Source: an uncultured Bacteroidota bacterium (GTDB lineage: Bacteria > Bacteroidota > Bacteroidia > Chitinophagales > Chitinophagaceae). From it: a stretch of 64,000 bases of DNA. The notes beneath the pieces are model-generated. The model worked only from the letters and a program-made list of their open reading frames with translations. It had not been told where the DNA came from and did not search any database. The stretch is from positions 37,061-101,060 of the forward strand of contig CAILUU010000020.1 of NCBI GenBank assembly GCA_903837525.1. The letters run 5' to 3'. The position numbers and the translations under genes are program-made. Shown piece after piece: positions 29,280 to 38,495 of this stretch. The number at the start of each line of letters is the position of its first letter. Within the stretch, counting starts at the first letter, position 1.

Positions 29280-29678
29280 TTAACGAAATTTTTTGTTTGT
29301 AACGTTTATAACTATTACATCATTTACCACTCTTGTTGTGTTTTTTACTTCAAATAGAGTGTTAATATTGTTGCTATTATTTCTTACATCAAAAATTAAC
29401 GTAGAAGCATTGCTAAACGCATCGCTGTCTAAAGCAAAATTCCGTACCGCTTTTGCATCGGTAATTTTTTCTTCGTGTAATACAACTCCCGATAAATCTT
29501 TTACTACTAGGGTATAACTATCCTTTTGATTGTTATTTAGCTTTAATTGAAATACGGGCTGATTGTTTAAATCGCTAACTTTTGTTAATTGCGGAGCGGT
29601 GTTTTGTGCATTTACAGAAATTACTAATGCAAATAAGGCTACAAATACGGCTGAAAATTTTTGTGTTGTTTTTTTCAT
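29280..29678 (-). CDS. Small secreted protein, unknown function
   Basis: A 132-residue protein with a Lys-rich signal peptide ending VNAQ (about residues 1-25). The mature part of about 107 residues has beta-type patterns (FQLKLNNNQKDSYTLVVKDL) recalling the extended strands of C-terminal or Ig-like domains, and lacks Cys. I recognise no named family. It is monocistronic with a strong terminator. Confidence 0.7.
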   Translation of the reverse strand: MKKTTQKFSAVFVALFALVISVNAQNTAPQLTKVSDLNNQPVFQLKLNNNQKDSYTLVVKDLSGVVLHEEKITDAKAVRNFALDSDAFSNASTLIFDVRNNSNNINTLFEVKNTTRVVNDVIVINVTNKKFR

Positions 29679-30028
29679 GATTATACTGGTTTAAAAATTA
29701 AAAAATTAATTATTTCACACAGCAGGTACAATTGAGGTAAATCAATTAATAAATATTTAATTGATAATGTAAAAGTAAGATGGTTTGGTTGTGAATTAAA
29801 ACCAATATTGAGTTACTTTTATTACGGGTAACAAAGTAATAATGCATGTAATATAATCCAGTAAAGGGTTTTGTAAAATTTAAATGATGATGTCCAACAA
29901 GAAAAAGTTAGCCGTTTGTTACAATATAGCGGAGTACAAATAAAATTTATTGCCTCCTTTCCTAAGCAATAAATTGAAGCTAAATGCCAAATAAAATCTA
30001 CCCATTTTTTTAAAACTATCTTTATCCA
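29679..30028. other. Intergenic region between divergent genes
   Basis: About 350 bp between two divergent starts. It should hold the promoter of the 132-residue secreted protein. I found no clear -33/-7 pair for it, only an inverted repeat TTTATTGC/GCAATAAA near 29948-29972. No coding remnant was seen. Confidence 0.4.
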
Positions 30029-30036
30029 TATTTTAG
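30029..30036 (+). promoter_or_regulatory. -7 box of the DEAD-box helicase gene
   Basis: TATTTTAG, one mismatch from TAnnTTTG, ends four bases before ATG 30041. The same CAATATG context follows the lysA box. A leaderless mRNA is predicted. Confidence 0.4.
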
Positions 30037-30040
30037 CAAT

Positions 30041-31381
30041 ATGACATTTGAAGATTTAAACCTATGCAACGCATTACTATCTGCATTAAATGATGCAGGG
30101 TATACAAACCCCACTACAATACAACATAGAGTATTTGCTGTTGTAATGAGTGGTAGAGATGTATGTGGCATTGCACAAACCGGAACGGGTAAAACCTTTG
30201 CCTACCTTTTACCCTGCTTAAACCAATGGAAATTTAACAAAGAAAAAAAAGCTCAAATAGTAATAATAGTACCCACCAGAGAGTTGGTAGCACAAGTTGT
30301 AAATGCCGCAAAAGAATTAACTACCTATATGAGTGTAACTGTTGTTGGGGTATATGGCGGTGCTAATATAAATACACAAGCGGCAGAGGTTATTAAAGGA
30401 GTAGATGTTTTGGTAGCCACACCAGGCAGACTATTTGACCTATTAATGAACGGAGCTGTAAAAACAAAGAGCATAAAAAAAGTAGTAATAGATGAAATGG
30501 ACGAAATGCTAAATCTTGGCTTTCGTACTCAAATAAAAAATATACTTGACTTGTTACCTACAAAAAGGCAAAATTTATTATTTTCTGCAACCATAACCGA
30601 GGATGTAGAACTATTGATGGATACCTTTTTTAATGAACCAACTAGAGTAGAAGCTGCACCAACAGGTACACCGTTAGAAAACATTGAACAAATTGGTTAT
30701 GCCATACCAAACTTTTATACTAAAGTAAATTTGCTAAAATTAATGTTAGCGCAAGATCAAACCATGACCAAGCTTTTGGTGTTTGTAGCTACAAAAAAAT
30801 TAGCAGATGAATTGTATACACAACTAGAAACCATTTATCTAGAAACTTGTGGTGTTATACATTCTAACAAAGAGCAAAATCATCGTTTTAATACCGTAAA
30901 GCAATTTCATGAAGGAACGTATAGATTTATAATTGCTACAGATATTGTTGCAAGAGGTATAGATATTTCTGAAGTAACACATGTTATAAATTTTGATGTA
31001 CCCGAAGTACCCGAAAACTATATACATAGAATTGGTAGAACAGGTAGAGCCGATAAAAAAGGAATTGCCATAACTTTTTTTACAGCCAAAGAAAAGCCAT
31101 TAATGGATACTATACAAGCATTAATGAAATACGAAGTACCCTTATTACCCTTACCCGAAAATCTAGAAATATCTGAAGTTTTAACCGAAGATGAAATACC
31201 AAAAGTGTTTATGAAAACCTATCTCGTAAAGTTGCCAAAAAAGGAAGAGGTAGGTCCAGCGTTTCATCAAAAATCTGCAAAAAATAGCAAGGTAAATGTT
31301 ATTGTACGTAAAAAAGATAGGATGATGAAAAAATATGGTAAGCCAAAAACCAGGGGGCAAAAACCAACTAGAAAAAAATAG
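30041..31381 (+). CDS. DEAD-box RNA helicase (DEMD variant)
   Basis: A 446-residue ATP-dependent RNA helicase. Q motif NPTTIQHRVF, motif I AQTGTGKT, Ia PTRELVAQV, Ib ATPGRL, motif II DEMD instead of DEAD (about residue 150), motif III SAT, IV-VI ending HRIGRTGR. The last 70 residues are basic and likely bind RNA. Expected roles are ribosome assembly or RNA turnover. The DEMD form keeps the two catalytic acids plus the last Asp, so activity is expected. Confidence 0.93.
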   Translation: MTFEDLNLCNALLSALNDAGYTNPTTIQHRVFAVVMSGRDVCGIAQTGTGKTFAYLLPCLNQWKFNKEKKAQIVIIVPTRELVAQVVNAAKELTTYMSVTVVGVYGGANINTQAAEVIKGVDVLVATPGRLFDLLMNGAVKTKSIKKVVIDEMDEMLNLGFRTQIKNILDLLPTKRQNLLFSATITEDVELLMDTFFNEPTRVEAAPTGTPLENIEQIGYAIPNFYTKVNLLKLMLAQDQTMTKLLVFVATKKLADELYTQLETIYLETCGVIHSNKEQNHRFNTVKQFHEGTYRFIIATDIVARGIDISEVTHVINFDVPEVPENYIHRIGRTGRADKKGIAITFFTAKEKPLMDTIQALMKYEVPLLPLPENLEISEVLTEDEIPKVFMKTYLVKLPKKEEVGPAFHQKSAKNSKVNVIVRKKDRMMKKYGKPKTRGQKPTRKK

Positions 31382-31450
31382 GGAATTATTAAATTAGTAA
31401 CACTTAAAAAAGATTAAAAAATTAGCTAATAACATTGAATAGATTTATAA

Positions 31451-31486
31451 AAAAATGCCTCAACAACAATGAGGCATTTTTTTATT
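31451..31486. terminator. Bidirectional terminator
   Basis: A stem of 11 bp, AAAATGCCTCA (31452-31462) with TGAGGCATTTT (31470-31480), T-run to the right and A-run to the left. It serves the helicase gene (+) and the T9SS cargo gene (-), whose stop lies at 31498. Confidence 0.88.
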
Positions 31487-31497
31487 TCAACCATTTT

Positions 31498-34400
31498 TTA
31501 TTTTATTAATACTTTTCCTTCAATTATTTTTTTGCCAGCTGTATCACCCACTACTACAAAATATATACCGCCTTGTGTAGATTTAATATTAATATCAAGC
31601 AAGGTATAAGCGCCAGATATTTCCAATTTTTCACTATATACTCTACTTCCCTTAGCATCGTAAACCGTTATTATTCTGGATGTATTGCCCGAAGCATTGT
31701 AATACGAAACGGTAAACTTACCATCGTTAGGGTTAGGGAAAATAAATAACTGATCGCTACGTGGCGCAATAATTTTTACGACCGGCGATTGATTTACACA
31801 AGTAAGCCCACTTGCAAATACTTCTTGTATGCTTAACTGGTAGCTACCAACTTTTTCCACATTAAGTGCAATTAAATTTCCGTTGTAATTAAATGGCGTA
31901 CCATCTTTAATCCATTGTTTGCTAACTATACCCCCAACCGATTGGCTAGGCGTTGCTGCTAAAACAGTGGTTTGCCCGGGCAATAAACTAGTTAATGGAG
32001 TTGCACTTAAACCAATAGTAGGTAAGGAACGTACTACAAGTAGTGCAGCATCTGAATTAGCTGGCGTAGGGCAAGCAGGGGTAAATAACTGACAACGATA
32101 GCGATTATTATTATCGGCAATCGTTGTTGTTAATAAGGTTAATATTTTACTAGTGGCATTACTAATGTTTGTGTAACTAATACCACCATCTCTACTTACT
32201 TGCCATTGATACGAAATAGCAAAAGCACTTACACCATCTACATTAAAACTTGTAGTACTTCCGGTACATATTTCTTTATTGCTTGGTTGTGTTGTTACTG
32301 TAGCAAGACTACCAACCGTAAGTTGTGCACATGTTGATGTAATTGCACTACCGCAAGTACCTATTACTTTACAACGATATACTGCAGAAGTTAATGCGTT
32401 TGTAATAAATAAGCAAGCATTGGTAGCTCCTGCAACATCTGTAAATGGTCCGTTACAGCTAGAGGCAACCTCCCACTGGTAACTTAAATTTGTACTAACT
32501 GCTGTTACACAAAATGAAGCATTATTACCAGAGCAAATGGTAACATCTGTAGGGTTGGAATTAATAAGTGTAGCTGGTGTAACAACTAATATACCAGCAT
32601 TAGAAGTTGTATTACCACAAACATTTGTTGCAATGCAACGATATTGATAGTTGTTAAAACTTACTGTTATATTACCAGCTAAAATAGTTAAAGTAGCAGT
32701 AGTTACTCCTCCGTAAACACCACCATTAGTGACATTATTAAAGGTAACACCACCATCTATACTTACTTGCCACTGAAAAGATGTAGCACTAGAGTTTACT
32801 GAAAAAGAAGTTGATGTTGCTGAACAAACAGTTTGATTTGTAGGTTGTGCTGAAATAGTTGGTCCAGTACCTGCGTTTATGGTATACGTAATATTTCTTG
32901 TTTGTGCAGATGCGCCACTAGCCGTACCCGTTATGGTTATGATATACGAACCTGCTGCTAATGAATTAGCATTATTTAAATTTATAACACTGCTATTGCC
33001 TGGTGTTACAGGGTTAGTGCCAAATGTAATGGTTGTACCAACAGGCACCCCTGCTGTTGCCGATAAAGTAATTGGGTTAGTAAATGTGCCAACTACGTTT
33101 GTACTTAATGTTAAACTCATAGTACTAGGTGTAGGGCAACTAGAAACAGCTGGGGCTGGGGAGTTAAATGTAAAACCAGATGGCGGTGGAATATTAGCTA
33201 CTGGGCTTTCCCAAACACCTCTACCGTAGGTGGCTACACGTAATTTACCAGCAGCTTTTTGTATTTCTAATTCGTTAATAGCTACAACAGGCAAGTTATC
33301 CGAAAAGTTGGTCCAGTTAACATCTGGTTCTGTTTTATAATAAACACCAATATTCATACCTACATACATACCTCTTGGGGTATTATCATCTACAACAATT
33401 GTTCTTGCAGAAAAAGTAGGAAGACCAGCTGAAACATTTGTAAACGTAGCTCCAGCATCGGTACTTACCATCACTCTGTTGGTAGTACTATTTAGTGCTA
33501 CCCAAATTTTAGTTGGGTCTGTGGGGTCTATACAAATATCGTTAATAGTTGCTGGAGCACTTCGGGTAGCCCATGTAGCTCCATCATCTGTAGTTACATA
33601 TAATGTGCTACCATTACTTGCATAAATATAATTTGGGTTAGAGGTTGATACGGCTAAATCTGTTAATGTAGTGGTAATGGTTGCACCACTAATATTTGTC
33701 CAACTTGTGCCACTTGTTGTTGATTTATAAACACCTGTCCATCCGCCATATAAAATGGTTTCGTTTGTTGGGTGTATCCAAAGTGGTGTAACCCATTGCC
33801 CATTGGATGGCTTTGGTAAACCGTTATAACTATTGCCCCCATTTATTGAACGATAAATTGAACCGTTTTGACTGGTACCCCATAGGTTTAAATGATTAGT
33901 AGGGCTTACTAAACCTTCCATACCATCTGCACCTAACCAATCTACCCAATTGCCGGTAGCTTGCCTAGTAGCACTACCATTATCTTGTGCACCGCCAGTA
34001 ATTACATTGGCGTTTGTTTGTGAATTTGCTATTCTATAAAATTGCCTAATACCTAATCCTGCAGAAATATCTGTCCAATCATCTCCAGCATTAACACTCT
34101 TAAAAATACCTCCATCGCTATTGGAATAAAGGGTGCTATTAACCCACATCAACCCATGTACATCTGCATGATTATAACCTAGTCCATTTGGTAAACTCCA
34201 TGCTGTTTGTGGAAAAAATGAAACGGCTTCATTAATAGATTTCCAACAAATAATACCAGCAATATATACTTCACTTGCATTTGAAGGCGATACACCTAAA
34301 GCCATATCATACGTGGCTTGTCCGCCTGTACCAGCACCTGTAGTTTCGTAACCAAAATAATTTGTGCCACTTGCAGGGTCGCCAACAACTGTAGTGGTAA

Positions 34401-35388
34401 AAGTTAAACCAGCATCGGTACTTTTATACATTCTACCAAAACTACTTCCACTTGCTTGACATACATATACATAGTTTGGGTTAGCGGCAGTTACGCCTAC
34501 TAAAGTTCTACCTGTATTTGTAATACCTTGTGCTGCACCTACATTTGTCCATGTAATACCATTATTAGTACTACGCCACACATCGTTACCTGTAGCAAAC
34601 ATTACATTTACATCATCAGCCTTAAATTCAATATCTTCTTTACCTATGGTATGTACTTGCGTAAAACTTGTACCAGCATTAGTACTTCGCCAAATTCCAT
34701 TTGATGAGGCTACAAAAATAATATTAGAGTTGGAAGGATGAATAACTATTTTACGTACAGTAACACCAAACATCGTTCCTATCGATGTCCAAGTTACTCC
34801 ACCATTAGTAGATTTTATTATACCCGCACTACTACTCATACCTGCATACACAATATCTTGATTATTGGGGTCGATTGTAATGGCAAAATAACTCATCCAA
34901 TTACTGTTTACATAATCTTGTAAAGGAGCCCAAGTGCCACCACCATTAGTCGTTTTCCATATACCACCGCCAGGGGAGCCAACATAAATAGTATTTTCGT
35001 TGCTAGGGTGTATAGCTACTGCCGAAATACGTCCTGTGCCCGGGTTCCAGCTGCTTGTTCTGTTCCATGTAAGTGGGCCAAGCTCCGTCCAATTACCAGC
35101 TGTTACAAAATTATTTTGTTTAGTTGCTTCATATCTATTCCACTCTTCCTTTGGAGCTAAGTAAGTACCGTTTTCATCAATATGAAATTTACGTTCGTAC
35201 AACCAACGTTGAAACTGTTTGTAGCCACTACCACGTTCTTTGCCCACTCTATCAAAAATGGCATTAGCTTTTTGCTCAGCCTGTTTTAAGGAGAGGTCTG
35301 TTCTTTCCATTATTTCGTAAACAGACTCTTGAGCTGTTGCCGAAAAACTTAGTAAAAAAAAGGATAAAAGTAAAAATGCGTATTTCAT
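31498..35388 (-). CDS. Large T9SS-secreted protein with sialidase/VPS10-like repeats and Ig-like domains
   Basis: A 1296-residue exported protein. Residues 1-19 are a signal peptide. Residues about 90-745 form a beta-propeller region with many repeats of the type ST-G-TW and IYVG(S/A)-GGGIWKT, as in VPS10/sortilin or BNR/sialidase-like folds. Then comes a beta domain (about 755-860), three Ig-like domains each with a QWQVS-type core and YRC cysteine motif (about 865-1130), and a type A T9SS sorting domain (about 1215-1296, beginning IFPNPNDGKFTVSYYN). It should cross the outer membrane by T9SS. The substrate is unknown; binding or glycan hydrolysis are guesses. Confidence 0.85.
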   Translation of the reverse strand: MKYAFLLLSFFLLSFSATAQESVYEIMERTDLSLKQAEQKANAIFDRVGKERGSGYKQFQRWLYERKFHIDENGTYLAPKEEWNRYEATKQNNFVTAGNWTELGPLTWNRTSSWNPGTGRISAVAIHPSNENTIYVGSPGGGIWKTTNGGGTWAPLQDYVNSNWMSYFAITIDPNNQDIVYAGMSSSAGIIKSTNGGVTWTSIGTMFGVTVRKIVIHPSNSNIIFVASSNGIWRSTNAGTSFTQVHTIGKEDIEFKADDVNVMFATGNDVWRSTNNGITWTNVGAAQGITNTGRTLVGVTAANPNYVYVCQASGSSFGRMYKSTDAGLTFTTTVVGDPASGTNYFGYETTGAGTGGQATYDMALGVSPSNASEVYIAGIICWKSINEAVSFFPQTAWSLPNGLGYNHADVHGLMWVNSTLYSNSDGGIFKSVNAGDDWTDISAGLGIRQFYRIANSQTNANVITGGAQDNGSATRQATGNWVDWLGADGMEGLVSPTNHLNLWGTSQNGSIYRSINGGNSYNGLPKPSNGQWVTPLWIHPTNETILYGGWTGVYKSTTSGTSWTNISGATITTTLTDLAVSTSNPNYIYASNGSTLYVTTDDGATWATRSAPATINDICIDPTDPTKIWVALNSTTNRVMVSTDAGATFTNVSAGLPTFSARTIVVDDNTPRGMYVGMNIGVYYKTEPDVNWTNFSDNLPVVAINELEIQKAAGKLRVATYGRGVWESPVANIPPPSGFTFNSPAPAVSSCPTPSTMSLTLSTNVVGTFTNPITLSATAGVPVGTTITFGTNPVTPGNSSVINLNNANSLAAGSYIITITGTASGASAQTRNITYTINAGTGPTISAQPTNQTVCSATSTSFSVNSSATSFQWQVSIDGGVTFNNVTNGGVYGGVTTATLTILAGNITVSFNNYQYRCIATNVCGNTTSNAGILVVTPATLINSNPTDVTICSGNNASFCVTAVSTNLSYQWEVASSCNGPFTDVAGATNACLFITNALTSAVYRCKVIGTCGSAITSTCAQLTVGSLATVTTQPSNKEICTGSTTSFNVDGVSAFAISYQWQVSRDGGISYTNISNATSKILTLLTTTIADNNNRYRCQLFTPACPTPANSDAALLVVRSLPTIGLSATPLTSLLPGQTTVLAATPSQSVGGIVSKQWIKDGTPFNYNGNLIALNVEKVGSYQLSIQEVFASGLTCVNQSPVVKIIAPRSDQLFIFPNPNDGKFTVSYYNASGNTSRIITVYDAKGSRVYSEKLEISGAYTLLDINIKSTQGGIYFVVVGDTAGKKIIEGKVLIK

Positions 35389-35618
35389 AAAATAGTTAAT
35401 TGAAAAAAGTGTTGAGTGTAATAGCTATCGTAAGTTTTTATTTTTATCTCTACGCAAGATAATTAATAAACAGTATAAAATAAACAAAGGGGCAAGGTAA
35501 AAACAAGAGTGAAGTACCTAAAAATTAGATAATTATATAAAAGTATACAAATAGAGGACAAAATAGGATACCAAAAGTAAAGTGGTAATAATTTTAAGAC
35601 TAAATTTTATAAAATAAC

Positions 35619-35942
35619 TTATACTTTTTTTCCATCACCATATAGGCTTATTAATTCTTCGATACTATCTTTTAATGTGCATGCGGCAATATCAAAATAT
35701 TCGTCTTTACTTTTTTTAGAAATCTTTTTATCATTCGATTTTTTAATGGTCAGTTTTACCTCTTCAACCACATCAAAAAAAGCAGGTAGTTGTTTTTCGT
35801 AATAGCCGTTTATGGCTTCTATACTCATCAAAATATCTTCGTATTCAGTAACTATGTTATTAATTTCTTTTATGTTTTCATCATTATGTCGCCGAGGTGT
35901 TCGGTTGTATAAATCTTGTAATGTACTTGTAGTATTATCCAT
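35619..35942 (-). CDS. Hypothetical protein
   Basis: A 107-residue soluble, mostly helical protein with no signal peptide and no membrane segment, rich in Glu, Lys and Asp. I recognise no family. It starts MDNTTSTLQDLYNRTPRRH and has a helical pattern from residue 22 on. It stands alone, divergent from the 2OG oxygenase gene (97 bp apart), and converges on nothing. The good coding pattern and the lack of a competing frame support it as real. Confidence 0.55.
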   Translation of the reverse strand: MDNTTSTLQDLYNRTPRRHNDENIKEINNIVTEYEDILMSIEAINGYYEKQLPAFFDVVEEVKLTIKKSNDKKISKKSKDEYFDIAACTLKDSIEELISLYGDGKKV

Positions 35943-36039
35943 TTTATTAGTTAAGGTTTAAAGATAAATAAATCTTCCTCAATAAAAGCTATTGTTGTAG
36001 CGGATTTTAAAAGGCTAACTTACGCCAATAAACTAACGT

Positions 36040-36633
36040 ATGCCTCAACAATTCGATTTACTTATTAATACTTATTTGGATAGTAAAGTAGGCGTTGCTC
36101 CTCGGTTTTTAACAAAGGCTCTATCACAGGGTTTGCAACAAAATATTCATCAATTACAGAAAGATAATTTAATGGCCAATGCCAGCATTGGCAATGATGA
36201 TATAAAAGACCCTAATCAAAAAATGCGTAGCGATAAAATTTATTGGTTAGATAAAAAGCATAACAACCTTTTTGAAAATGAGTTTTTACAACGAGTAGAA
36301 GATTTTATTGCTTACTTAAATGAAACTTGTTATGCTGGTATTAACGCTTGCGAATTTCATTATGCAGTTTATGAAAAAGGAAGTTTTTATAAACGCCATA
36401 AAGATCAATTTAAAAGTAACAATAACCGTAAATATTCATTAATTACTTATTTAAATGATAACTGGGCTGAAGCAGATGGCGGGCAATTACAAGTGTATGG
36501 AAATAGGAATATACAACAAATACAACCCCATGCTCAAACTGCCGTTTTATTTAAAAGCGATGAAACTGAGCATGAAGTACTTATAGCTAACCAAAGCAGA
36601 ATGAGTATTACAGGTTGGCTAAAGCAGGTGTAA
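36040..36633 (+). CDS. 2OG-Fe(II) oxygenase (PKHD/prolyl-hydroxylase type)
   Basis: A 197-residue dioxygenase of the SM-20/PHD-like group. Iron ligands: His and Asp of YKRHKDQF (about residues 125-130) and the distal His of ETEHEVL (about 178); MSITGW follows with the 2-oxoglutarate region just before it. NDNWAEADGGQL is the family's typical core strand. Proteins of this group hydroxylate proline or other residues in proteins; the target here is unknown. Its stop codon lies inside a 39-bp palindrome. Confidence 0.85.
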   Translation: MPQQFDLLINTYLDSKVGVAPRFLTKALSQGLQQNIHQLQKDNLMANASIGNDDIKDPNQKMRSDKIYWLDKKHNNLFENEFLQRVEDFIAYLNETCYAGINACEFHYAVYEKGSFYKRHKDQFKSNNNRKYSLITYLNDNWAEADGGQLQVYGNRNIQQIQPHAQTAVLFKSDETEHEVLIANQSRMSITGWLKQV

Positions 36634-36665
36634 ACTAGTTGTTTTTAAAACAACTAGTTTACACC
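36627..36665. terminator. 39-bp palindrome over the oxygenase stop codon
   Basis: A perfect 19-bp inverted repeat (36627-36645 with 36647-36665, GGTGTAAACTAGTTGTTTT type) with one central base. It starts two codons before the stop. It is followed by an A-run rather than a T-run, so ordinary intrinsic termination on + is doubtful. It may act in mRNA 3' protection or as a protein-binding site. Confidence 0.5.
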
Positions 36666-36698
36666 AAAAAAAAGCTACCTTCAATAAAAATTACAACT

Positions 36699-37625
36699 AT
36701 GGAATTATTAAAAGAATATTGGTGGGCAATTCCCATTTTAGCCATTCTATCCAGTGGCTTGTTTACCATTAACCAAGGTACCATTGGGGTTATTACAAGG
36801 CTAGGTAAATATGCAGGCATAAAACGAGCCGGTTTAAATTGGAAAATACCTTTTATAGATCAAATTTTTAAAAGAGTAAGTGTTCAAAACCGTTCGGTAG
36901 AATTAGAGTTTCAAGCCGTAACAGTAGATCAGGCAAATGTTTATTTTAAATCGATGTTATTATACTCTGTTCAAAATGAGCAGGAGGAAACGATACAAAA
37001 AGTTGCCTTTAAATTTATTAGCGATAAAGATTTAATGCAAGCGCTAATACGCACTGTAGAAGGAAGTATACGGGCCTTTGTATCTACCAAAAAGCAAGCA
37101 GAGGTCTTAAATGTGCGTAGAGATATTGTTGAAAATGTAAAAGAACAAGTAGATGTTGCTTTAGAAAGTTGGGGATATCATTTACAAGATTTGCAAATTA
37201 ACGATATTACTTTTGATGAGGCTATTATAGCTAGTATGAGTAAAGTAGTAGCAAGTAATAACTTAAAAGCCGCTGCCGAAAACGAAGGACAAGCTTTGTT
37301 AATTACAAAAACAAAAGCTGCCGAAGCAGAGGGTAATGCTATAAAAATTGCTGCAGAGGCCGAGAGAATGGCTGCTCAATTAAGAGGGCAAGGTGTTGCC
37401 TTATTTAGAGAAGAAGTGGCTAAGGGTATGAGCCAAGCTGCATCGGAAATGAAACAAGCTAATTTAGATACTAATGTAATTTTATTTAGTATGTGGGTAG
37501 AGGCTATTAAAAACTTTGCGGAGTACGGAAAAGGAAATGTAATATTTTTAGATGGCGGTAGTGATGGTATGGAAAAAACAATGAAACAAATAATGGCTAT
37601 GCAGCAATTGGAAAGTAAAAAGTAA
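36699..37625 (+). CDS. SPFH/band-7 (stomatin-like) membrane protein
   Basis: A 308-residue protein with an N-terminal membrane segment (about residues 7-25), an SPFH domain (GVITRLGKYAGIKRAGLNWKIP as the opening strand region) and a long Ala/Glu-rich helix (about 185-255, with repeated AEAEG/AEAER) that would oligomerise. Such proteins form membrane scaffolds that regulate proteases or channels. I chose ATG 36699, since the 20 preceding codons overlap the palindrome and lack family similarity. A terminator follows at 37652. Confidence 0.87.
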   Translation: MELLKEYWWAIPILAILSSGLFTINQGTIGVITRLGKYAGIKRAGLNWKIPFIDQIFKRVSVQNRSVELEFQAVTVDQANVYFKSMLLYSVQNEQEETIQKVAFKFISDKDLMQALIRTVEGSIRAFVSTKKQAEVLNVRRDIVENVKEQVDVALESWGYHLQDLQINDITFDEAIIASMSKVVASNNLKAAAENEGQALLITKTKAAEAEGNAIKIAAEAERMAAQLRGQGVALFREEVAKGMSQAASEMKQANLDTNVILFSMWVEAIKNFAEYGKGNVIFLDGGSDGMEKTMKQIMAMQQLESKK

Positions 37626-37651
37626 AATAAAAAACTATTACCATAAAAATA

Positions 37652-37684
37652 AAAAAGGCTTCAATTATTGAGGTCTTTTTATTT
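37652..37684 (+). terminator. Terminator after the SPFH gene
   Basis: Stem AAAAAGGCTTCAA with TTGAGGTCTTTTT (two G-T pairs) and a T-rich end, 27 bases after the stop. Confidence 0.75.
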
Positions 37685-37722
37685 GCAAAAGAAAACATTA
37701 ACATTTTTTTGTAACGCTTAGG

Positions 37723-37730
37723 TATATTTG
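37723..37730 (+). promoter_or_regulatory. -7 box upstream of exbB
   Basis: TATATTTG, an exact TAnnTTTG. A TTG lies 11 bases upstream, too close for a standard -33. The long leader that follows would place the start at 37806 or 37830. Confidence 0.4.
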
Positions 37731-37805
37731 TTTCGTTTGAAAGCAAAATACTTTTATTTTTGGCCTAATTATCGTTTATACAACTAAAACCTAAATCAGT
37801 TATAC

Positions 37806-38486
37806 ATGTTTCACCTATTTTTTTTACAAATGGATACTACAAAAGTGGTACAAAAAGTTGAAGGCTTTAAATCAATTGGTAACACTATTATGCAGGGCGG
37901 GTGGCTAATGTTACCCTTAGCCTTACTTTTTGTGGTAGCACTTTTCTTCTTTTTTGAACGTTTTATTTTGCTTCAAAAATTTGGAAAAATTGAAGAAAAT
38001 TTTATGAATATTATTAGAGATAATGTAGTTAGCGGTAATATAACAGCTGCCCGAAGTTTGGCAAAAAATACGCCTAACCCTGTTGCAAGAATGATTGATA
38101 AAGGACTACAGCGTATTGGTAAACCTATAGAAGCTATTGAAAAAAGTATGGAAAATGTGGGTGTTTTAGAAATGTATAAAATGGAAAAAAACTTAAACAT
38201 TTTAAATATCATCGTACGTATTGCCCCACTATTTGGGTTTTTAGGTACCATAATAGGTATGCTTAGTTTGTTTAATGGTATTAGCCAAAGTCCAGAAGGT
38301 TTTGGTATTAATGCAATGGCAAGCGGTATTTATGTAAAAATGATAACATCGGCAGCAGGTTTAATTATTGGTATTGTAACCTACTTAGGGTATAGTATTT
38401 TACAAACAAAAATTAAAAAAATAGAAAATAAAATGGAGGCTGCTAGTGCTGAATTTATTGACATTTTACAAGAACCAACTCGTTAA
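37806..38486 (+). CDS. exbB: MotA/TolQ/ExbB proton channel family protein
   Basis: A 226-residue inner-membrane protein with three membrane segments (about 35-58, 135-160 and 175-200). The family core is present: APLFGFLGTIIGMLSLFNGIS and MITSAAGLIIGIVTYLGYS. With ExbD it forms the proton-driven motor for TonB- or Tol-type work. Met9 at 37830 (MDTTKVVQ) is an alternative start and perhaps the better one, since the first eight residues are hydrophobic and atypical. ExbD follows at 9 bp. No tonB gene is near, so the partner could be TonB or a Tol-like protein. Confidence 0.9.
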   Translation: MFHLFFLQMDTTKVVQKVEGFKSIGNTIMQGGWLMLPLALLFVVALFFFFERFILLQKFGKIEENFMNIIRDNVVSGNITAARSLAKNTPNPVARMIDKGLQRIGKPIEAIEKSMENVGVLEMYKMEKNLNILNIIVRIAPLFGFLGTIIGMLSLFNGISQSPEGFGINAMASGIYVKMITSAAGLIIGIVTYLGYSILQTKIKKIENKMEAASAEFIDILQEPTR

Positions 38487-38495
38487 TTATATACC

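Noticed and set aside
32879..33229. 116-codon + strand frame inside the T9SS cargo gene
   Set aside because: It is a shadow of the minus-strand coding sequence; the minus frame has the Ig-like and linker patterns.
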